Source: Arthrobacter sp. UNC362MFTsu5.1
GTDB lineage: Bacteria; Actinomycetota; Actinomycetes; Actinomycetales; Micrococcaceae
DNA: 64,000 nt
Reading direction: 5' to 3'
Assembly (NCBI RefSeq): GCF_000685965.1
Contig: NZ_JMLE01000017.1
Coordinates: forward strand, 36,519 to 100,518
The notes below the pieces were generated by a model. That model made no database searches. It saw only the letters and a list, made by a program, of their open reading frames with translations, and was not told the origin of the DNA. This document shows positions 17,069 to 25,741 of the stretch, piece by piece. Within the stretch, counting starts at the first letter, position 1; each line of letters opens with the position of its first letter. The position numbers were made by a program, and so were the translations under genes.

Positions 17069-17595
17069 TTCGCGGACTCAGCTGCGACGTTGGCGCCGAT
17101 GGTGAACGTGGAGACCCCGCCGGTTTCCACCACTGCGATGTTCACGGTTTCGTTGTCACCGCGGAGGAAGTCCTTGGACGCGACCGCGCCCACGTTCTCG
17201 CCGGGCACTGCTTTGAAGCCTTGGGCCTCAAGCTCTTTGGTGTAGAACGCTACGACGGCGGCAGCCGGGGAGGTGATGTTTCCCACCAATGCCGCTGTTG
17301 CCGGAGTGGAGGTCTTGTCGAAGCTGCTGGACACCACCTTTGCCCCCGGCATCACGGGCAGCAGCTTCTCGGGGAAGCCGGCCACCAATGCGCCGACGGC
17401 GGCGGTGGTTCCAGGGGAGGCGGTGGGGCTCGCGGGGGCGGTGGCGGATGCCTGTCCGGTGACGGAAGCTGAAGCGCTGGCAGTCCCGGTGGCTGTGGCG
17501 CCGGGATTGGCCGGGGTGCACGCCGCCAGGGCCAGCACCGCGCCGGCCACGATCACGGCGCAGCCCGCAGGCTTGAGCTTTCCAATTACCTTCAC
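17065..17595 (-). CDS. Putative lipoprotein of unknown function
   Basis: 176 residues. The N-terminus has a basic start, a hydrophobic stretch and the lipobox LALAAC, so it is probably lipidated at the outer face of the membrane. A Thr/Ala/Ser-rich low-complexity linker (ATATGTASASASVTGQASA) leads to a small domain of about 110 residues containing SSSFDKTSTPATAALVGNI and FYTKELEAQGFKAVPG. That pattern resembles lipoproteins in which a C-terminal domain detects a two-component difference, but I do not assign a family. The GTG at 17595 is chosen because AGGAGG lies nine bases upstream. It is the first gene of an operon with the prenyl synthase. Confidence 0.75.
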   Translation of the reverse strand: MKVIGKLKPAGCAVIVAGAVLALAACTPANPGATATGTASASASVTGQASATAPASPTASPGTTAAVGALVAGFPEKLLPVMPGAKVVSSSFDKTSTPATAALVGNITSPAAAVVAFYTKELEAQGFKAVPGENVGAVASKDFLRGDNETVNIAVVETGGVSTFTIGANVAAESAK

Positions 17596-17656
17596 AGGGA
17601 CATTCCTCCTGGTGTTGACGCCGGATGCAGCCTCCAGTTTAGTCAGTACCACGGCA

Positions 17657-17662
17657 TAGGAT
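17657..17662 (+). promoter_or_regulatory. -10 element of dinB, leaderless or nearly so
   Basis: TAGGAT followed by 7 bases and the GTG at 17670. Confidence 0.55.
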
Positions 17663-17669
17663 TGAAGAC

Positions 17670-18896
17670 GTGGGGTCGGAACAGGATAAACAGCAGCTCG
17701 AAGCGACCCTCCGGGAGCTCCGGCGAAGCAGCATCATGCATGTGGACATGGACGCCTTTTTCGTCTCCGTGGAGCTTCGGACCCGGCCCGAACTTCGCGG
17801 CAAACCGGTGATTGTGGGTTACCCGGCGGAGCGTTCGGTGGTGCTGTCCGCGTCCTATGAGGCCCGGAAATTCGGGGTCAAGTCCGCGATGCCCATGGCA
17901 ATAGCGGCGCGCATGTGCCCCTCGGCCGTCATTATCGAACCCCGGCACAAGCTCTACTACGAGGTTTCCGCCCAGCTCATGGCCATCTTCGGGTCGATTA
18001 CGGAGCTGGTGGAGCCGCTGAGCGTCGACGAGGCCTTCCTCGACGTCGGCGGAGCAATCCGGCGGCTGGGCAGTCCGCGCGAGATCGGCGGGATCATCCG
18101 CCGGCGCGTGCACGAGGAACTCGGCATCACGGCCTCCGTCGGCATTGCGGCCAGCAAATTTGTCGCCAAGATCGCATCCACCCGCTGTAAGCCGGACGGG
18201 CTCCTGCTGATCGGGCCGGATGAGACCGTCGCCTACCTGCACAGCCTTCCCGTCAACGCGCTGTGGGGCGTGGGGGCGAAGACGGGCGAGGTGCTGGCCC
18301 GCATGGGAATCCGGAGCGTGGCCGATGTCGCCGCGACGCCGCCGTCGGTACTGAAGAAGCTGCTGGGGGCGTCAGGGGAGCACGTCTACAGGCTGTCGTG
18401 GGGGATTGATCCCCGTGCCGTAACCCCCGTCCGCCTCGAGAAGAGTATCGGCGCCGAGGAAACGTTCGCCGTTGATACAGCCGACGACGCCCTCCTGCAC
18501 CGTGAACTGCTGCGCCTGTCCCACCGGACCGCCGAGCGGCTCCGAAGCACGGGGATGGTGGCGAGGACCATTTCCCTCAAGCTGCGCTACACCGATTTCT
18601 CCACCATCACGCGCAGCCGCACGGTGCACGCCCCGGTCGACAGTGCACAGCTGATCTACGCAGTGGCCGTTCAGCTCCTGGAATCGCTCGGTCCGCGGGC
18701 CATGACGGTCCGGCTCGTCGGCGTCCGGGCCGAACAGCTTGAGGAAGCTGCCCAGACTTCGCTCCAGCTGAGCTTTGACCGCCGCGACGACAACTGGCGG
18801 GCCGCGGAACAAGCACTGGACAAGGTGGCGGCCAAGTTCGGCTCGAAATCGGTGCTCCCGGCGCGCCTGATGGACCCGCACACGCCCGGAGAGTGA
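17670..18896 (+). CDS. dinB: DNA polymerase IV (Y-family)
   Basis: 408-residue error-prone translesion polymerase. The first catalytic motif is MHVDMDAFFVSVE and the second is PLSVDEAFLDV, giving the three metal-binding acidic residues; SYEARKFGVKSAMP is the palm/finger block and GVGAKTGEVLARMGI a helix-hairpin-helix. A little-finger domain follows (IGAEETFAVD onward). The C-terminus (LPARLMDPHTPGE) shows no obvious beta-clamp-binding pentapeptide, so clamp binding may use another site. The start is the GTG at 17670 just after a -10 element. The gene is divergent from the lipoprotein operon. Confidence 0.92.
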   Translation: MGSEQDKQQLEATLRELRRSSIMHVDMDAFFVSVELRTRPELRGKPVIVGYPAERSVVLSASYEARKFGVKSAMPMAIAARMCPSAVIIEPRHKLYYEVSAQLMAIFGSITELVEPLSVDEAFLDVGGAIRRLGSPREIGGIIRRRVHEELGITASVGIAASKFVAKIASTRCKPDGLLLIGPDETVAYLHSLPVNALWGVGAKTGEVLARMGIRSVADVAATPPSVLKKLLGASGEHVYRLSWGIDPRAVTPVRLEKSIGAEETFAVDTADDALLHRELLRLSHRTAERLRSTGMVARTISLKLRYTDFSTITRSRTVHAPVDSAQLIYAVAVQLLESLGPRAMTVRLVGVRAEQLEEAAQTSLQLSFDRRDDNWRAAEQALDKVAAKFGSKSVLPARLMDPHTPGE

Positions 18897-19137
18897 CCGT
18901 TCCGCCGCGCCGGAGTGTCTTTCAGAACAGGGCGCAACAAACTATCCTTAGATATACATAGATTTCGAACGTCTGGACTTACCGCACACCCTGCTGAACA
19001 GGTCCGCCGTCCGAATGCGTGGAATCCGGCCTTTCGTTATACGGTGGCCGGGAACCTCCCGCGCATGCCGGACGTTAGTGGATTGACAACACAGGACCAG
19101 GGCAGGTCCCGACGTTGGCCGACTTAAGGAGGTCGTG

Positions 19138-19512
19138 ATGCCGCTCTCGGAGCACGAACAGAAGCTGCTCGAGCAGCTGGAGAAGCAGCTGCACGAGGAC
19201 GATCCGAAGTTTGCCAATTCAATGGGATCGGATCCGGGCCGCAACTGGTCCACGCGCCACATCGTGATCGGCGTGCTGGCCACACTGGCCGGTGTCCTCC
19301 TCCTGCTGGTGGGCGTATCACTTCAGAGCATTTTTGTTGGTGTCCTCGGATTTATCGTGATGGGAGCCGGAGTCTATTTCGCAACGATGCGCAGCTCCGC
19401 CGCCGGCAAAGCGAAATCAACCGGTGGCAAGAAAAACGGCAAGGGGCGCAGTTCGTTCATGAGCGGCCTTGAAGAACGCTGGGATGAACGGCGCCGGGGT
19501 GAGCAGCAATAA
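19138..19512 (+). CDS. DUF3040 family membrane protein
   Basis: 124 residues. It opens MPLSEHEQKLLEQLEKQL, the charged helix typical of DUF3040 proteins, then has two membrane segments (HIVIGVLATLAGVLLLLVGV and SIFVGVLGFIVMGAGVYFAT) and a very basic tail (GKAKSTGGKKNGKGRSS). Function is unknown. The family is nearly always found a few genes before mraZ in actinobacteria, as here. The ATG at 19138 is preferred over the GTG at 19135 because AAGGAGG (19126-19132) is five bases before the former and only two before the latter. Confidence 0.88.
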   Translation: MPLSEHEQKLLEQLEKQLHEDDPKFANSMGSDPGRNWSTRHIVIGVLATLAGVLLLLVGVSLQSIFVGVLGFIVMGAGVYFATMRSSAAGKAKSTGGKKNGKGRSSFMSGLEERWDERRRGEQQ

Positions 19513-19576
19513 CCCGACCGTGACAGCGTTCAGCTAACGCTCCACTTCGCACCACCTGCCCCTGGCAGACCTGCAG

Positions 19577-19604
19577 AAAGACCCGCCGCGGCGGGTCTTT
19601 TGCT
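19577..19604 (+). terminator. Intrinsic terminator after DUF3040 gene
   Basis: AAAGACCCGC pairs with GCGGGTCTTT around a small CG-rich loop, followed by TTTTGCTTTT. It separates the DUF3040 gene from the division cluster. Confidence 0.88.
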
Positions 19605-19777
19605 TTTAACGGCCGGCGCTCGCGGACGCGACGCCGTCCCGTCCGTGCCGTCCGCCGTCGTGCTGTTCTTCGCGCCCCTCCAGGCGCCGATATCCCTCCA
19701 CTTTCCACCACCCGCCCAGAACCCCGGATTTCCGGGGCGGGATTTGTCCAAACCCGGGACGAATCTTCCGTGTCGCG

Positions 19778-19809
19778 TTGACTGTGGAGCGATGTGGAGT
19801 AAAGTGGAG
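19778..19809 (+). promoter_or_regulatory. mraZ promoter with three-repeat MraZ operator
   Basis: TTGACT (19778-19783) and TAAAGT (19800-19805) are separated by 16 bases and form a good promoter. Three copies of GTGGAG sit at 19784-19789, 19794-19799 and 19804-19809, exactly 10 bp apart, so on one face of the helix. MraZ is known to bind short direct repeats with this kind of period just before its own gene. The repeats fill the spacer and overlap the -10, so bound MraZ would block RNA polymerase. Confidence 0.82.
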
Positions 19810-19873
19810 CAGGTAAGAGGGTAGTGGCAGCACAGGGGACGTGCAGCTCCTGACGACAGACAGGCGGGTGGCC

Positions 19874-20302
19874 ATGTTTCTTGGCACTCACTCACCGCGT
19901 CTGGACGAAAAGGGGCGGATCATCCTCCCAGCGAAGTTCCGTGAGGAACTTGCCAGCGGACTGGTTCTCACAAGGGGCCAGGAACGCTGCATCTACGTCT
20001 TCAGTGAGCGGGAATTCGAGCGGATTCACGAGCAAATGCGGGAGGCGCCCATCTCCTCCAAGCAGACTCGTGACTACATCCGGGTTTTCCTCTCTGGAGC
20101 CTCGGACGAGGTACCTGACAAGCAGGGGCGCGTGACTATTCCTCCCGCACTCCGGGCATACGCAGGTCTTGGCAGGGAGCTCGCCGTTATCGGCGCAGGC
20201 TCCCGGGCGGAGATCTGGGATGCCCAGGCCTGGAACGAGTACCTGGCAGAAAAGGAAACCTCCTTCTCTGAAACCGACGACGCCATCCCGGGAATCTTCT
20301 GA
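19874..20302 (+). CDS. mraZ: Transcriptional regulator MraZ
   Basis: 142 residues with two AbrB-like SpoVT repeats: [23 protein letters not shown] and, in the second half, [23 protein letters not shown]. The protein forms ring oligomers and represses the dcw operon, including its own promoter. The ATG at 19874 gives the usual [11 protein letters not shown] opening; in-frame starts upstream would add a non-conserved leader. Three operator repeats lie in its promoter. It is the first gene of the division and cell wall cluster. Confidence 0.95.
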   Translation: MFLGTHSPRLDEKGRIILPAKFREELASGLVLTRGQERCIYVFSEREFERIHEQMREAPISSKQTRDYIRVFLSGASDEVPDKQGRVTIPPALRAYAGLGRELAVIGAGSRAEIWDAQAWNEYLAEKETSFSETDDAIPGIF

Positions 20303-20490
20303 GGCCCGGAAGCGACGACGGCAGCGTTTCTTGAACGAGATCTCCAGCCGCCCATCCGAACGTTTTCCTGGCTCACTTCCCCGGAGCCAGGCGGACGTTG
20401 GGATAGGCGCGGATGGGGATCTGGCTTAAGAACCGCACCGAGGACCAGCCAGGCCCAGCAAGGCAAACAGAGGCACGAAAGGACGAAGGT

Positions 20491-21489
20491 ATGAGCGATC
20501 CCAACCAGCCAAAACCCACGTCCGAACGCCATGTACCGGTCCTCAAGGACCGGTGCATCAATTTGTTGGCCCCTGGCATCGAGGCGGCCCGCAGCCGGGG
20601 CGAGACGCCGGTGGTCATCGACGCAACCCTGGGAATGGGCGGTCACTCCGAAGCCCTGCTCCAGCGGTTTCCGGACCTTCACCTCATCGGAATCGACCGC
20701 GACGAAGAAGCCCTGGCCCTGGCCGGCGAGCGTCTGAAGCCCTTCGAAAACCGCTCTGACCTGGTCCACGCCGTCTACGACGAAATCCCGGACGTCCTCC
20801 GGGACCTTGGCGTCGGGGAAGTCCACGGCGTCCTGATGGACCTGGGCGTATCTTCCCTGCAGCTGGATGAGCGCGAACGCGGTTTTGCCTATTCTTTTGA
20901 TGCGCCCCTGGATATGCGCATGGACACGAGCCGGGGCCAGACGGCCGCGGACGTCGTGAACAACTACAGCGAAGAGGACCTGGTCCGGATCATCCGCAAG
21001 TGGGGTGAGGAAAAGTTCGCCGGCAGGATCGCTAACCGCATCGTGGCTGCGCGCGCAGTCAAGCCGTTCACCACCACGGGTGAACTGGTCGACACCATCC
21101 GCGCGGTGGTTCCGGCAGGGGCGGCGAAGACCGGAGGCCACCCGGCCAAACGGACCTTCCAGGCCCTGCGGATCGAAGTCAACGAGGAACTCGACGTCCT
21201 GGAACGTGCGGTGCCTGCCGCTGTGGACGCCCTCGCGATGGGGGGCCGCGTCGTGGTCATGTCCTACCACTCGCTGGAGGACAAAATCGTCAAGAAAGTC
21301 TTCCAGACCGGATCCAAGTCCTCCGCGCCGCTGGGCTTCCCGGTGGAACTGGAAGAACACAAGCCCGAACTCAAAACCCTGACTAAGGGCACCGAGGTGC
21401 CCACCGCCGATGAAATCGCCGAAAACCCACGCGCAGCGTCCGCCCGGTTGCGCGCAGTTGAACGAATCAGAGCCAGGAGGGCCGCATGA
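20491..21489 (+). CDS. rsmH: 16S rRNA (cytosine-1402 N4)-methyltransferase
   Basis: 332 residues, S-adenosylmethionine-dependent methyltransferase of the ribosomal decoding site. Motifs are HVPVLKDRC, the SAM-binding [12 protein letters not shown] and [23 protein letters not shown] and the C-terminal [12 protein letters not shown]. The ATG at 20491 opens [10 protein letters not shown] and has AAAGGACGAAGG directly upstream; an earlier in-frame start at 20413 lacks conservation. The last codons overlap ftsL by four bases, so the two are coupled. Confidence 0.95.
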   Translation: MSDPNQPKPTSERHVPVLKDRCINLLAPGIEAARSRGETPVVIDATLGMGGHSEALLQRFPDLHLIGIDRDEEALALAGERLKPFENRSDLVHAVYDEIPDVLRDLGVGEVHGVLMDLGVSSLQLDERERGFAYSFDAPLDMRMDTSRGQTAADVVNNYSEEDLVRIIRKWGEEKFAGRIANRIVAARAVKPFTTTGELVDTIRAVVPAGAAKTGGHPAKRTFQALRIEVNEELDVLERAVPAAVDALAMGGRVVVMSYHSLEDKIVKKVFQTGSKSSAPLGFPVELEEHKPELKTLTKGTEVPTADEIAENPRAASARLRAVERIRARRAA

Positions 21490-22163
21490 GCACCGCCGCT
21501 GCCAAGAACTTCCCAGTCGTGTCCGGCACGGCGGCCCGAGCCCTCACAGGCCTTAAGCCTTCCGGCGGATCCGAGCGGAAGCTGCGGACCCCGCTGTCCG
21601 TGGTCCGTTCGACCCCGCGCAAGCGCAGGGCTCCTTTTGTTGTGCTCTGCTTCGCACTGCTGGCGGTCGCCCTCATGGCGGTCCTGGTCCTGAACATCTC
21701 CGTTTCCACAGCGCAGTACCAGCTGGTGCAGCTCAGGAGCAACCAGTCCACCCTGACGAAGCAGAACCAGGACCTGACACAGCAGGTCCAGAACTTCGAC
21801 GCTCCCCAGAACCTGGCCGCCCGGGCCTCGGAACTGGGCATGGTGGCTTCCACCGGCAAGGGGCAGATCGACCTCTCCACACTGGTCGTCAGCGGCACAC
21901 CCAAACCGGCAGTCAAGGGTGACAAGCCCGGAGCCATCATTGCAGCGCCGGCAGTCGCCGGGCAGCTGACGGTGGTTCCTCCCGCCACTACCAAGGAGCC
22001 ACTGGCCGTCCGCAAGCCGGCGCAGGAGGCCGCTTCGGCGCCGGCGGCAGCAGCTGCCCAGGCTGCCGCTGCCGCGAAGCCGCCGGCCGCCGCGAAGCCC
22101 GCGGCCGATCTCCACGGCGGATCCGTTCCGGCACCAAAGCAGAAGACGCCGGGCAGTAACTGA
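21486..22163 (+). CDS. ftsL: Cell division protein FtsL-like
   Basis: 225 residues. A basic cytosolic N-terminus precedes one membrane helix ([20 protein letters not shown]). A periplasmic coiled coil with heptad spacing follows ([20 protein letters not shown], then [20 protein letters not shown]), ending ELGMVAS, the usual layout of FtsL/septum formation initiators. The last ~80 residues are an Ala/Pro/Lys-rich tail, longer than in typical FtsL. It would bridge FtsQ and FtsW/FtsI at the septum. AGGAGG lies a few bases before the ATG, and the start overlaps the rsmH stop. Confidence 0.85.
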   Translation: MSTAAAKNFPVVSGTAARALTGLKPSGGSERKLRTPLSVVRSTPRKRRAPFVVLCFALLAVALMAVLVLNISVSTAQYQLVQLRSNQSTLTKQNQDLTQQVQNFDAPQNLAARASELGMVASTGKGQIDLSTLVVSGTPKPAVKGDKPGAIIAAPAVAGQLTVVPPATTKEPLAVRKPAQEAASAPAAAAAQAAAAAKPPAAAKPAADLHGGSVPAPKQKTPGSN

Positions 22164-22202
22164 CAGGACTGACCACCAGTAAGCAACCAGCAAGGACTCA
22201 CC

Positions 22203-24005
22203 GTGGCGCAGAGCACCGGCAAGAAAACAACCGCAAAAGTGCCGAACGCCACCAGGAGGCTCCGCCTCGGCTTGGGTATGATGCTGGCGCTTCTGCTGGT
22301 GGTCGGTGGCAAACTGTTCATGGTCCAGGGACTGGACATCGGCGGAATGGCTGAGGCCGCGTTGAACAACCGCCTGACGCCGATCGAGCTCCCCGCCGAA
22401 CGCGGCAGCATCCTGGACGCCAACGGAACTGTCCTCGCCAACAGCGTCATCCGCTACAACGTAGTGGTGGACCAGCGCGTCAACACCAAGACGGAGTCGT
22501 TCAAGCGACTGGACACGGTGGGTGACAAGGAAGAGCTCGTCACCGTTTCCAGGGACAAGGGCATCGAGGAACTGGCCGCCGTGCTGGGGCAGGACCCCGC
22601 GGACGTCAAGGAGGCCTTGACGGGGGAGAAGCCCTATTACATCGTGGCGAAGGACCTCAAGCCCGATATGGAGGACCGGATCTCCCAGCTGCAGATCCCG
22701 GGCATAGTCACCGTAGGCACCAGCAAGCGCGTTTACCCGAACGGCTCTGTCGCCGGCGGGATCGTCGGTTTCCTGCAGGACGGAACAACCGGGCAGGCGG
22801 GCTTGGAGCAGACCCAGGATGAGGTCCTCAAGGGAACTCCCGGCAAGCGGCTCTTCGAAATCGGCGCCGACGGCTTGCGCATCCCCGTCGGCGTGGACGA
22901 ACTGACGCCCGCCGTCGACGGCAAGGACATCCGCCTCACCCTCAATTCCGACCTGCAGTACTTTGCCCAGCAGGCAATCCAGAACCAGTCGGACAAGCTG
23001 AGCGCCGAATGGGGCGTCATCATCGTCCAGGACATCAAGACCGGCAACATCATCGCCATGGCAGACACCAACGCCCCGGACCCCAACGACCCCGGCAAGG
23101 TGGCCGCCAAGGACCGCGGCGTACGGTCAGTGACGGCCGCATACGAACCGGGTTCCGTGGAGAAGATGATCACGGCCGCCGCCGTGATCGAGGAGGGCAA
23201 GTCAAGCCCGCTGGACAAGTTCACCATCCCGCCGTCCTACGTGGTGGACGGCCAGGTCTTCACCGACTCGTTCGATCACGGGACCGAGGAACGGACCCTG
23301 GCCGGGATCCTGGGCTGGTCGATGAACACCGGAACGGTCATGGCCGGGCAGCGGCTGACCAAGGAACAGCGCCACGACTGGCTGCAGAAGTTCGGCATCG
23401 GCGAAGCCCCCGACATCGGGATTCCCGCCGAAGCCACCGGCATCCTCACCCCTGCTGACCAGTGGGACGGCCGGCAGGAGTACACCGTCCTCTTCGGCCA
23501 GGGCGTTTCGCAATCCACCCTGCAGACCGTCCGCGCCTACCAGTCGATTGCCAACAACGGCGTGATGCTCCAGCCGCGCCTGATCGACAGCTACATCAGC
23601 CCGGACGGAACCGAGGAAAAGGTCCCGGCGAAGGAGAGCCGTCAGATCGTGTCCAAGGAAACCGCACAGCAGGTCCGGGACATCCTGGAGAGCGCCGTGA
23701 CCGAGGGGCAGATCAAGGAAGCAGCAATCGACGGCTACCGCGTGGGCGCTAAAACCGGAACGTCCCAGTCGCCGTGCGACGACGGCAAATCCGGGTACTG
23801 CGGCTACACGGCCTCCATGGTGGGAATGGCGCCGATGGACGATCCGCGGTTTATTGTTGAAGTTGTCCTGCAGCGCCCCAAGGGCAGCATCTACGGAATC
23901 ACCAATGGTCCCGTGTTCCGCTCGGTGATGAGCCAGGCGCTGCGGACGTACAACGTTCCGCCGTCAACGGGCGAGCCGGTCAGGCTGCCCCAATACGTCA
24001 AGTAG
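22203..24005 (+). CDS. ftsI: Septal peptidoglycan transpeptidase FtsI (PBP3/PbpB)
   Basis: 600-residue class B penicillin-binding protein. One N-terminal membrane helix (LGLGMMLALLLVVGGKLFMV), then the dimerisation domain beginning LPAERGSILDANGTVLANS. The transpeptidase domain has the active-site serine in PGSVEKM (SxxK), the SxN motif in WSMNTG and the KTG motif in GAKTGTSQ. Two cysteines follow closely (SPCDDGKSGYCGY) and may form a disulfide outside the cell. It cross-links new septal wall with FtsW. The GTG at 22203 has AAGGA upstream. Confidence 0.95.
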   Translation: MAQSTGKKTTAKVPNATRRLRLGLGMMLALLLVVGGKLFMVQGLDIGGMAEAALNNRLTPIELPAERGSILDANGTVLANSVIRYNVVVDQRVNTKTESFKRLDTVGDKEELVTVSRDKGIEELAAVLGQDPADVKEALTGEKPYYIVAKDLKPDMEDRISQLQIPGIVTVGTSKRVYPNGSVAGGIVGFLQDGTTGQAGLEQTQDEVLKGTPGKRLFEIGADGLRIPVGVDELTPAVDGKDIRLTLNSDLQYFAQQAIQNQSDKLSAEWGVIIVQDIKTGNIIAMADTNAPDPNDPGKVAAKDRGVRSVTAAYEPGSVEKMITAAAVIEEGKSSPLDKFTIPPSYVVDGQVFTDSFDHGTEERTLAGILGWSMNTGTVMAGQRLTKEQRHDWLQKFGIGEAPDIGIPAEATGILTPADQWDGRQEYTVLFGQGVSQSTLQTVRAYQSIANNGVMLQPRLIDSYISPDGTEEKVPAKESRQIVSKETAQQVRDILESAVTEGQIKEAAIDGYRVGAKTGTSQSPCDDGKSGYCGYTASMVGMAPMDDPRFIVEVVLQRPKGSIYGITNGPVFRSVMSQALRTYNVPPSTGEPVRLPQYVK

Positions 24006-24082
24006 CACGTCCACAACATCGTACGCATCAGGGGATCTTCCCCTACGCCCGGTGTGATCCACTAGCACCAACGGAGATCCAC

Positions 24083-25735
24083 TTGTCAGAGCACCATGCC
24101 CCAGACAGTACCGACGAAACGAGCGGTGCGGTTCCCGGTTCCGGGTTCCGGCCGTCCGCCGTTGCCGCGGTGCCGCTGGGAATCATCGGCGAGTCCGTCG
24201 GCGTCGTCGTTCCCGGGGCGTCCAGCGCCATTCCGGTCACCGGGATCTCCCTGAACTCCAGGTCCGTGCAGCCGGGCGACCTCTACGTCGCCCTCCCCGG
24301 CGCCACCCGGCACGGGGCGGACTTCGTGTCGCAGGCCGTTACGGCAGGCGCTGTTGCGGTTGTCACGGACGACGACGGCGCCAGGCTCCTTGCGCTGTCC
24401 GCTGACACTCCCGTGCCGGTCCTCGTCGTTGACAAGCCCCGTAGCGCGGTGGGCGGGCTCGCTGCGCTGATCTACCAGAGCCGTCCCGATGGCGGCGCAG
24501 TGCCCTCGCTGTTCGGCGTCACCGGCACCAACGGCAAGACCACCACCACCTATTTCATCAACTCCCTGCTGCAGGCCCTGGGCCGCAAGACCGGACTGAT
24601 CGGCACCATCGAGATCCTGGCCGGCGGTGAGCCCATTCCCAGCCTGCTGACGACGCCGGAGTCCACCGACATCCACGCACTCCTGGCCCTGATGCGGGAA
24701 CGCGGCCTGGACGCCGCCTCCATGGAGGTTTCCTCGCACGCTGTGTCGTTCCACCGCGTGGACGGTGTGCAGTTCGACGTCGCCGGGTTCACCAACCTGA
24801 CCCAGGACCACCTGGACCTGCACGGCACCATGGACGAATATTTCCAGACCAAAGCGGAGCTCTTTACACGACCCCGCGCCAAGCAGGCGGTCATCACCGT
24901 GGACGACGACTGGGGCCGCCGCCTTGCCGCCGGTGCCGCCATTCCGGTCACCACCCTGGCGACAGTCCCGGGCATTGATCCCGCAGCATCCGGCGCGGAC
25001 TGGGCCGTCACGGACACCGCGCCCCGGGGCCTGGGTACGGCGTTCCGGCTCCGGCACCGTGACGGCACGGAACTCCGCGTTCACACGGGGCTTCCGGGCA
25101 GCTTCAATGTTTCCAACGCCGCTCTCGCAACCGTCATGGTGCTGGCCAGCGGAGTCGCCGCAGAGACGCTGCAGTCAGCGCTGGACGCGGCCGACCCGTT
25201 CACCGTGGCCGTCCCCGGGCGCATGCAGCTCGTCTGCACCGCCCCGGCCGCCGTCGTCGACTTTGCCCACAACCCTGACGCCCTGCAACGGGCACTGGAA
25301 GCAGTGCGCTCACCCGAGCCCGGCTCGAAGGTGATTGTGGTCTTCGGAGCCACCGGCCAGCGCGACCAGGGCAAACGGCCGGCGATGGGCGCCATCGCCG
25401 CCCGGCTGGCGGATGTGGTGATCATCAGCGATGACGACCCCCACGACGAGGACGCCGCCGCGATCCGCGCGGACGTCCTGGCGGGCGCGCAGGAGGCCAA
25501 GGAAACCGCCGGCCTTGGCTGCACCATCCTGGAGTCGTTCCCGCGGGACACGGCGATCAGGCAGGCTGTGGAGATGGCGCAGGCGAAAGACACGATCCTC
25601 GTGGCCGGCCGCGGCCATGAAGTATGGCAGGAAGTCAAAGGCGTCAATCTGGCGCTCGACGACAGGGTGGAGCTCCGCGAGGCCTTGACAGCCCGTGGAT
25701 TCACCGTTCTGAATGACGAGCGGATAGAGTCCTAG
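24083..25735 (+). CDS. murE: UDP-N-acetylmuramoyl-dipeptide ligase MurE (probably L-lysine adding)
   Basis: 550 residues. The ATP loop is [12 protein letters not shown], followed by conserved MEVSSHAVSFHRVDG and LTQDHLDLHGTM. It adds the third amino acid of the wall peptide. In meso-diaminopimelate enzymes the selectivity motif is DNPR; here the aligned residues 451-454 are DDPH, so meso-DAP is unlikely and L-lysine (as in Arthrobacter walls) fits. The TTG start at 24083 is supported by GGAG at the usual distance and by the lack of a better start; the first ~40 residues are a non-conserved extension. Confidence 0.93.
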   Translation: MSEHHAPDSTDETSGAVPGSGFRPSAVAAVPLGIIGESVGVVVPGASSAIPVTGISLNSRSVQPGDLYVALPGATRHGADFVSQAVTAGAVAVVTDDDGARLLALSADTPVPVLVVDKPRSAVGGLAALIYQSRPDGGAVPSLFGVTGTNGKTTTTYFINSLLQALGRKTGLIGTIEILAGGEPIPSLLTTPESTDIHALLALMRERGLDAASMEVSSHAVSFHRVDGVQFDVAGFTNLTQDHLDLHGTMDEYFQTKAELFTRPRAKQAVITVDDDWGRRLAAGAAIPVTTLATVPGIDPAASGADWAVTDTAPRGLGTAFRLRHRDGTELRVHTGLPGSFNVSNAALATVMVLASGVAAETLQSALDAADPFTVAVPGRMQLVCTAPAAVVDFAHNPDALQRALEAVRSPEPGSKVIVVFGATGQRDQGKRPAMGAIAARLADVVIISDDDPHDEDAAAIRADVLAGAQEAKETAGLGCTILESFPRDTAIRQAVEMAQAKDTILVAGRGHEVWQEVKGVNLALDDRVELREALTARGFTVLNDERIES

Positions 25736-25741
25736 ACCGAG

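Larger units (their letters stand above)
19513..19873 (+). other. Intergenic region before mraZ
   Basis: No gene is supported here. It holds the terminator of the DUF3040 gene (19577-19604), a second GC hairpin near 19721-19738 (CCCCGGA/TCCGGGG), then the mraZ promoter and operator (19778-19809) and a leader of about 60 bases before the mraZ start. Confidence 0.7.

Noticed and set aside
18915..19127. Short plus-strand frame of 70 residues between dinB and the DUF3040 gene
   Set aside because: No ribosome binding site, no recognisable domain, and the base composition is AT-richer than the neighbouring genes; it looks like promoter DNA.
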